This document shows, piece after piece, positions 59,501 through 64,000 of a stretch of 64,000 nt of DNA. Below the pieces are notes generated by a model. The model ran no database searches and was not told where the DNA came from. It saw only the letters and a program-made list of their open reading frames with translations. The position numbers and the translations under genes are program-made. Where the stretch lies: assembly GCF_921293095.1 (NCBI RefSeq), contig NC_060253.1:77599992-77663991 (forward strand), written 5' to 3'. Position 1 is the first letter of the stretch. Each line of letters begins with the position of its first letter. The stretch is from Ischnura elegans. Lineage: Eukaryota; Arthropoda; Insecta; Odonata; Coenagrionidae.

Positions 59501-60717
59501 CACATTCATGTAATGATTAGAATGAATGTATTAATTTTATTCTCTTTATACACAAGATAATTTGTTTGTATAGGGTCATTTGATTCGTTTTCTTTTTTTA
59601 AAGTACCAACTTGTGCAGTTTGAAATTATCAATTTCCTGGTTTTTAGAACCCCTGCTCTACTTCGCAAATTTTTCTTCGTTTGATTTTCATTCCAAATGT
59701 CCTGTTCTAAATCGCGATTCTCATACATTAAACTTCATGTAAGTAATTACACCTAGTTTCAAAACTTTACCCATTGGCGCCGCTAAAGAGGCATTTTGAG
59801 AATTCTTTCATATAATTTTTCTTAACTTCTGTTCACACTGCCCATAAAACTTTTAATTGTGCTGCGAGGGACTTTTTCGGTCTTTATTGATGGAGGCTAC
59901 AATTAATTTTTCCAGCAAGTTATTCTCCAGAACTTTTTCTCTTTTCCTCAAGCATCATTATCTGAGAGCAGTTCTCGTCTTTTTCGTTTTATACGTCACA
60001 TTGCCTTTATTTTTAACGTCATAAAATATAGAAATTTTGAGTTAGTTTAAGATAGCGCATACTTAGGCAGTCGTTTTACTTTCATTGAACTGAGATGGAA
60101 AACCTCTCTCTTTATATACTCCTATAACGCCTTTTTATGTGTCTAAAATCATTTAATCGTTAAGTAGTAGGTACTAATGTTACTATTTATTACACAATTT
60201 TCGCCATCATTATTTATTATCACATTTGCCTTGTTAGGCCAACATATTTATAAATTTATGAATGAAGTTTATAGGGGCGTAATATCTTTTTGAATTTTCT
60301 GCTTCCAAATCATATTTGAGTCATATAACGGCTAAGCCGTGGCTGAAGAATACATTAAAGAAATGTCATAACTGCTTGTTCAGAATTAAATGCGCAGAAT
60401 GTAATTAGTGATCCAGCCATTGATTCTTCGTGGTGGAAGTGAACTCATTTCATGAGGCATGTGGACTGGGGAAAGGCACCAATATGACCCTAAGGTGCGA
60501 GATTCCTGACCAATCTAGGGAACGGGACTGCTGTTTTTGTTCAGCCTAGAGCCACAGCCTCCTTCGCCTCAAAGTCTCCTTTGACCCCGAATGAAATATT
60601 TTCTTGGAGAAATAAATTACTTGAGTTATCTTAATTACGACTTGGACTGGAAGGCTATCATTATTTTGATTTTTTTACTTATAAAGTACAAAAGTCTTGG
60701 TATTTTATTTAACATCA
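53502..60717. other. Seven kilobases without a recognisable gene
   Basis: Read on both strands. A GC-richer patch at 54,326-54,571 has open frames both ways without a domain. TGACGTCA-type words cluster at about 55,873-55,878 and 56,052-56,090 (GTGACGTGACGTCACG). The minus frame 55,671-55,970 (99 codons) is unrecognised. The remainder is AT-rich with poly-T runs. Typical intron or intergenic sequence. Confidence 0.5.
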
Positions 60718-61275
60718 ACGTCAAGCGTATTGTGGGAAGATTTTCGTATGAGAAAGTTAAAGAAAGGTGCTATTTCACACTCGTCCGATCGCACCTTGAA
60801 TATGCAGCGAGCGTATGGAATCCGGTGCAGAAAGACTTAATCCGCGAACTAAATAGAATACAAAGGAAGGCTGCGCGGTTCGTCAAAAACTGCCATGGGC
60901 GTACAGATAGCGTTACCGAGATGTTAAGCGAATTAGGCTAGGAGCCGCTGGAGACGCGGAGGCTGCGCGCAAGGCTTAGATTGCTTGAAAAATTGAGAAT
61001 AGGTGTCTAGGTTAAGAGCGACACGGAGAACATAATATTAGAGCCCCACTATATTTCCAGGTCCGACAGAAGCGATAAATTAAGAGATATTTTGCCGCAC
61101 AGATATATATGCGATTTCCTTTTTCCCTCGAACCATACAGGACTCTAAAAAATGCCAGTCGCAATTTCGTTAGAACATTTCCTTTTTATAAGCAAATGGC
61201 TGGTGTCCTTACACCCCCTACGACACGCCTTTTAGGCGGCTTGCGGGGTAGTATGTAGGTGTAGATGAACTATAT
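60718..61275 (+). mobile_element. CR1-like LINE 3' fragment (second copy)
   Basis: 5'-truncated at about 60,718. The frame runs CYFTLVRSHLEYAASVWNPV, DLIRELNRIQRKAARFVKNC and DSVTEMLSELG to a TAG at 60,939-60,941 (the family has Trp next), then ETRRLRARLRLLEKLR and a 3' UTR homologous to 6,740-7,003. Ends GTATGTAGGTGTAGATGAA. Better preserved than the copy split by piggyBac. Confidence 0.88.
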
Positions 61276-61991
61276 TGAGAAGAGACTTACCTGTTCGGGT
61301 ATTCACCATGGCTAGAGCATGTCTTTTATGGTGCGCATGTGTAGATGTTGAATTAATAAACGTCGTTCGCAAGGTATTTCTTCATATGAGGCAGGGGTGT
61401 AACTAGTTTTGTAACTAGTGCATGTTTTTATCCAACTTTCGTTGATATATTCCTGATCAAAATATACCTTTCCTCGTGTAGTATAACGTCACAAGATTAA
61501 TAATGACATAAGGGTATCGAAATCATGGTCGGTGATGTAGTTGTACATTGAAGCGTGGAAATCACTATTGTTGTTTTATATTATATCTCTCTATTTTCTA
61601 TGGTCTCGGTATCGTTGAATATATTCGATTTTTTTATTTAACCTTGCACCGGATTAAAAATAAGTGCAACCAATTCAGTCTTCTACCCCATTCCGGTAAC
61701 CTATTTGGAGAATTTCTTTTTTCAGATTTTGGAATTTACAAGATAGTGAAATCACCTTCTTTTGTCTGTAGAATTTCATTAAGAATCGTACTTATCCCGA
61801 ACAACGGATCGTATTTTCTCTTTTTCCTGACGCATTTCTTAGTCAAAACTGTTTAAAACTTGCGTTATAACCTTGAAATATGTAGAATGCAAGAAGTGGT
61901 CCCGCGTTAACATTTAGGTACTTGGATCGAAGCAATGGGAAACTGATATAATATACTGATATATGATATCGTATTTATCGTATGGTATGAT

Positions 61992-62024
61992 ATTGTCTAG
62001 TGTATGTGCGATACACTAGGCAAT
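61992..62024. repeat. Hairpin CTAGTGTAT / ATACACTAG
   Basis: Fourteen-base arms with one mismatch (ATTGTCTAGTGTAT and inverse) around a GTGCG loop. Just upstream of a LINE 3' fragment, so possibly a target-site or 3' UTR structure. Confidence 0.6.
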
Positions 62025-62029
62025 CACTG

Positions 62030-62215
62030 AAGGACAGGAGGAAGGGAAGAAGGGCAAGGGACTGTGCTGAATGATTTACATACGACAGGTTATAAATGAT
62101 GTAAAAGGGAAGAAATTGGTCGCTATGAAAAGTTTAGCGGATAGGAGATAGGAATGGAGAGCAGCGTCAAACCAATCTCAGGATTGTTGACTAATGATGA
62201 TGATGGATGATGTCA
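62030..62215 (+). mobile_element. 3' end of another LINE with ATG/GAT-repeat tail
   Basis: The plus strand reads VINDVKGKKLVAMKSLADRR, then a stop, then EWRAASNQSQDC and a stop, wording typical of the C-terminal end of insect LINE ORF2 proteins. It is followed by TAATGATGATGATGGATGATG, a simple-repeat tail. Only about 180 bp are left. Confidence 0.6.
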
Positions 62216-62639
62216 GTAGTAAATTTTTATGTTTGTTTGAAAATTACTATTTTTTTATATTTTCTCATGGATACAGAGTGTGTGAGCTTGATTATAGTCT
62301 CGATATCGTTGAAAACTTTCGATTATTTTAATCTGACCTTGAACCTATTTAAAACGAGTACAATAAATTCAGCCATTTACCCAATTCCGGCTCCCTATCC
62401 GGTGAAGTTCTAGGGATATTCTCCTCCAAATATCATCCTCAGTATCTCTCTCTTTTTCTCTCTCTTCATACCCCATTAATGTTTTACGTAATTCTTTCGC
62501 CCTCCCCCCACCCCTTCCTCCCTCCGCACCTCCCGTCTAGTTCGTCCCGAGTCTGTGCCGCAGTTTTCTCCCCCTGAAGCTCTCCTCCCCGATTCCTTCC
62601 GCCTCTCCTAATTCCGGCAGTACCCTTAAGGGGGCACAC
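62216..62639. other. No recognisable gene
   Basis: Pyrimidine-rich stretch at about 62,440-62,620 (CTCTCTCTTTTTCTC and CCCTCC runs). Nothing else seen. Confidence 0.5.
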
Positions 62640-62965
62640 TACCTCGGTTGAAAGCGTAACGATCGTATTGGAAGATTGGACAAAATTTGGAGGCGACCGA
62701 CAGCTGAGGTCGTTTGCACCATGAGGAGAAGATAGGGAAAGATGGGTGGAGAGAAACCCGGCGTCGGCATTAGCCTGCTCTTAAAGAAAGGCGCCAAGGG
62801 GACCACGGCTTAACGTCCCATCCGACTGATGGAGTGTTTCGCTTGAAGTGCCCTCCACAAGGCACTCAAGCAGGAATCGGGCAGCATCGGATAAATCTCT
62901 GCCACCGCCAGGATTTGAAGTCGAACTGGGTGGGAAACCAGTCGTATAGGATGACAAGCCATTGT
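62640..62965 (-). mobile_element. tRNA-like SINE or LINE 3' region, minus strand
   Basis: On the minus strand CCCAGTTCGACTTCAAATCCTGGC (62,908-62,931) resembles a tRNA B box and 3' arm, with an A-box-like TGGCTTGTCATCC upstream. The body includes GGACGTTAAGCCGTGGTCCC and GGCATTAGCCTGC-complement sequence, which I recall as a common arthropod interspersed repeat. It ends near 62,640. Not a functional tRNA. Confidence 0.5.
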
Positions 62966-62977
62966 AGTTAAATACAC

Positions 62978-64000
62978 TAAAAAAAATAGGAAATTAGTAG
63001 CTTATGTAACATTTTTAGCTTACAATTCAATTAATTCTTAATGTTTACATGTATTTATTGTTATATTTGCACGATAACTTTCGGTTGTCCAATTTTAATC
63101 ATCTTTTGTCCATAAACACTGGCTCGAAACTCCTTAGTTACTGAGTTATGGCAACGCAAACATTTTTATTGGATGCACGTTGGGGTTACCATGAAAACAG
63201 TTTTCTTGGGTATCCAGCCTTTTTCATTCAATGCTCTAGATTTTTGAGGGCATTAAATAATTCGGGTTGGAGGAAAATATATGATTGTAATTGCCTGAAG
63301 CAATTAATCTTTGAGCTTAATTTGCTTTGAGAGCTTTGAGCGAGTGTCAACAATATAATTGCAGAATCTCACCCATTTTGAGTTTAATTATTACAGATAA
63401 TTATCGTCGCACATTTTCGTTCAACCTTGGTTATTTAATGTCCTTAAAAATCCGAAATATGAAATAAAATTTCAAATAAGCTGGACACCCAATAAAAACC
63501 GTTTTCATGGTAACTGCAAAGAGCATCCAAAAAGTTTGCATTGTTATATCTCAGTAACTAAGGAGTGGCGACCCCATTTTATGGACAAAAATGCTTAAAA
63601 TTGTATCCCCTACCAAGTATTGCTCAGATTCCTCACGAAAACATGTATAATATGGAAGTTACCACAGACATCAGTAGCTTAGGGGGCAACCGAATGTTAT
63701 CGTGCAATTAGAATAATAAATGTATATAAACATTAAGAATTAATTGAATTGTAAGCTAAATAATGTTAAACAAGCAAAAAATTCCCATTTCTTTGATGAA
63801 TTCCACTTTTAAATTGTTATTGGTTTGGCCTAATTATTTAATGCTCTAAAAATCCAGAGTTTTAAATAAAATGCCGGTAAGACTGGATACTCAATAAAAA
63901 CCGTTCTCATGGTAACTACAAAGTGCATCCAAATGTTTTCGTTGTCATAGCTCAGTTACTAAGGAGTTCGACCTCATATTTATGGACAATAAAATGCTCA
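62978..64000. repeat. Inverted and tandem repeat cluster running off the right edge
   Basis: A minus-oriented copy (62,978-63,385) faces a plus copy (63,390-63,795). A further plus copy starts at about 63,800 and is cut by the window end. Landmarks: CATGGTAACTGCAAAG, CTCAGTAACTAAGGAG, TTTATGGACAAAA and, at the outer ends, AACATTAAGAATTAATTGAA with TTGTAAGCTAAA. The inverted pair is arms of roughly 380 bp about a short centre near 63,370. The two plus copies are about 405 bp apart. Same family as 16,360-16,695. Confidence 0.88.

Noticed and set aside
61391..61420. CAGGGGTGTAACTAG, a hAT-like terminus
   Set aside because: No matching inverse end or target duplication was found downstream.

Overview
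The window is AT-rich eukaryotic nuclear DNA (about two thirds A+T by eye) and almost certainly from an arthropod, most likely an insect. This rests on the mix of mobile elements: piggyBac, mariner, hAT-type MITEs, PIF/Harbinger, BEL/Pao and Ty3 LTR elements, CR1-like LINEs, an APE/RT LINE and tRNA-derived SINEs. Two arthropod multicopy domains of unknown function and introns of 77-79 nt fit the same picture. The exact order is a guess; the element style reminds me of hemimetabolous or palaeopteran genomes with large introns. No prokaryotic gene organisation, CRISPR array, rRNA or intact tRNA gene was seen. || Layout: 1-3.7 kb holds no recognisable gene. At 3.7-7.0 kb a CR1-like LINE tail is split by a 2.5-kb piggyBac element with TTAA duplications and a broken transposase. 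At 8.36-13.09 kb there is a foldback-like structure with 36-bp terminal inverted repeats. It contains two different AT-rich satellite arrays, one with a dimeric higher-order pattern and one with a large palindrome, and between them a GC-richer 45-codon segment that looks like a terminal exon on the minus strand. From 13 to 25.6 kb the sequence is mostly non-coding, with a 200-bp hairpin and TAGGGT-ended inverted-repeat elements. A Ty3 pol remnant (25.6-27.2 kb) abuts a dead mariner (27.2-28.4 kb). An old piggyBac-like element appears to span about 31.7-35.6 kb. || From 37.6 to 42.6 kb an arthropod multicopy gene remnant (carrying a hAT MITE) is followed by a decayed BEL/Pao element with recognisable LTRs, a TTAA-flanked MITE in its integrase, and an inverted piece of its own reverse transcriptase. 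A near-perfect 202-bp palindrome lies just beyond it. || The best candidate for an ordinary host gene is a small three-exon gene on the minus strand (45,592-45,969, 73 aa) with consensus splice sites, a strong start context and a downstream poly(A) signal. No homology is recognised. || From 46.6 to 53.5 kb there are a SINE, a LINE endonuclease fragment, two hAT MITEs with 8-bp target duplications, a LINE reverse transcriptase with one stop codon, and the first two intact exons of a Harbinger-family gene. From 53.5 to 60.7 kb I see no genes. The last 3.3 kb hold a second CR1-like tail, a LINE 3' end with an ATG-rich tail, a tRNA-like SINE on the minus strand, and an inverted/tandem repeat cluster that runs off the right edge. 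Most apparent reading frames in the window are mobile-element debris; the window reads as a large intergenic or intronic stretch.
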